Assembly: GCA_902651635.1 (NCBI GenBank)
Contig: CACRSC010000150.1
Span: 1-64,000, forward strand
DNA length: 64,000 bases
Source: Mastigamoeba balamuthi
Lineage: Eukaryota; Evosea; Mastigamoebida; Mastigamoebidae
Direction of reading: 5' to 3'
The stretch's first letter is position 1. Each line of letters starts with the position of its first letter. The position numbers were made by a program, and so were the translations under genes. Shown here piece after piece: positions 63,313-64,000 of this stretch. The notes beneath the pieces are model-generated. The model saw only the letters and a list, made by a program, of their open reading frames with translations, searched no databases and was not told where the DNA came from.

Positions 63313-63676
63313 GAATCGTGACGGGTTATGGACGCGGGTGCGCGTGTGTGTGACGGGAGAGAGAGGGAAGGGGAGAGGGCGTTGGTTGCGCTCTCCTTGG
63401 ATGGAGTATTTTGTGGACAAATCCAAAGATCTTGTACGCAATTGTATGGCTGGCGTTGCGAGGAATCAGGGGGTTAGTGCAAAGCTTGCCAACCCCATCC
63501 TTTTCCCCGCAGCTTGCGCGCAAGAGGCGCCACGGAGCTCTAGACCGCTCATCAGTAGGGGGAATGTGCGCCACCACCACAGGTCTGCGACGACAGGGCC
63601 CAGAACCAGGAATCTAGATTCCGTCGGGGGGAGAGATATTTGTTTCCGGGACATATCCGCGTATTTTTGGCGACAG
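63313..63676. other. intergenic region with promoter word
   Basis: About 360 bases. GAGATATTT (63633-63641) and ACATATCC (63651) lie 26-44 bases before the next ATG. Confidence 0.5.
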
Positions 63677-64000
63677 ATGGAGGAGCCAGTCGAGTGGCGC
63701 CGGCTGATCGACCGCTGCAAGGAGCGCGACGCGCGCATCAACAACATCCTGGGGCGCCTCCTGCCCAACGGCTGGGGCATCACCGTGCCCTCCCCGACCC
63801 CCGAGTGCTCCCCGGACCTCGGCAGCGGCGCCGACGCCCGCCTGCGCTCGCAGCTGGCGGCCGCCCGCGAGCAGCTGCGCCAGAAGGACGCCGAGATCGC
63901 CGCGCTGAGGTCGCGGGCCGCCGCCGCCCAGGGCGCGCGCGGCACGCCAGCGCCAGCGCAGGCGGAGGATGCCGAGGTGGAGGACGACGAGGGGCTCGAG
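63677..64000 (+). CDS. coiled-coil protein, 5' part only
   Basis: Begins MEEPVEWRRLIDRCKERDAR at 63677 and is open to the window end. After NNILGRLLPNGWGITVPSP comes a heptad stretch, LRSQLAAAREQLRQKDAEIA, which predicts a coiled coil, and then an acidic segment (AEDAEVEDDEGLE). No family is recognised. The ATG is supported by GATATTT-type words just upstream. Confidence 0.65.
   Translation, partial: MEEPVEWRRLIDRCKERDARINNILGRLLPNGWGITVPSPTPECSPDLGSGADARLRSQLAAAREQLRQKDAEIAALRSRAAAAQGARGTPAPAQAEDAEVEDDEGLE

Noticed and set aside
1-64000. CRISPR arrays, operons or other prokaryotic systems
   Set aside because: No regularly spaced direct repeats of that type; introns, H2A.Z, formin and Rab show that the DNA is eukaryotic nuclear.

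Overview
The window is nuclear DNA of a GC-rich, intron-bearing microbial eukaryote. Evidence: a four-exon histone H2A.Z, a formin, a Rab GTPase with a CXC prenylation tail, two importin-7-type karyopherins, a candidate Mediator subunit and many short GT-AG introns. The gene mix fits an amoebozoan (a P2X channel with a short Dictyostelium-like N-terminus, a formin with an N-terminal C2-like region, a THH1/TOM1-like 7-TM protein, pentapeptide and Sel1 repeat proteins), but this is an inference from remembered families and no species is claimed.

Layout. 0.7-6.6 kb: a two-exon Pmp3-like proteolipid and three RTA1-family 7-TM genes in tandem (minus). 7.1-9.6 kb: a secreted LamG/scarf/EGF-like surface protein (plus). 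9.8-14.1 kb: a Cys-rich, polyQ putative DNA-binding protein and H2A.Z (minus); the 5' part of H2A.Z appears twice around a run of N, almost certainly two unmerged overlapping contigs. 14.9-16.3 kb: a C2 plus EndoG-type nuclease fusion. 16.9-31.9 kb (all minus): formin, BCL7-like, THH1/TOM1-like, candidate Med1 and P2X. 32.2-40.1 kb: two tandem importin-7 paralogues. 40.3-51.9 kb: a C69 peptidase, F-box, PRA1, SET-domain, a protein built from an unrecognised L-A-E-P-P-F-S-L repeat, a Sir2-like protein and a GH28 polygalacturonase. 52.0-55.1 kb: an AT-rich, gene-poor block with a 35-bp terminal-inverted-repeat element. 55.1-64 kb: a large pentapeptide-repeat/zinc-finger protein, Rab, a Sel1-repeat protein and the start of a coiled-coil gene.

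Two genome-wide signals recur. First, 5' splice sites are very often GTGCG or GTACG rather than GTRAG. Second, an AT-rich word, best written GATATTT in gene orientation, lies about 40-115 bases before the start codon of about a dozen genes. The functions of the neighbours do not form an obvious pathway; local duplication (RTA1, importin-7) is the main organising feature. Apparent frameshifts in two genes lie in or beside C-rich tracts, and the overlapping contig copies differ only in homopolymer length, so sequencing error is the likeliest cause.
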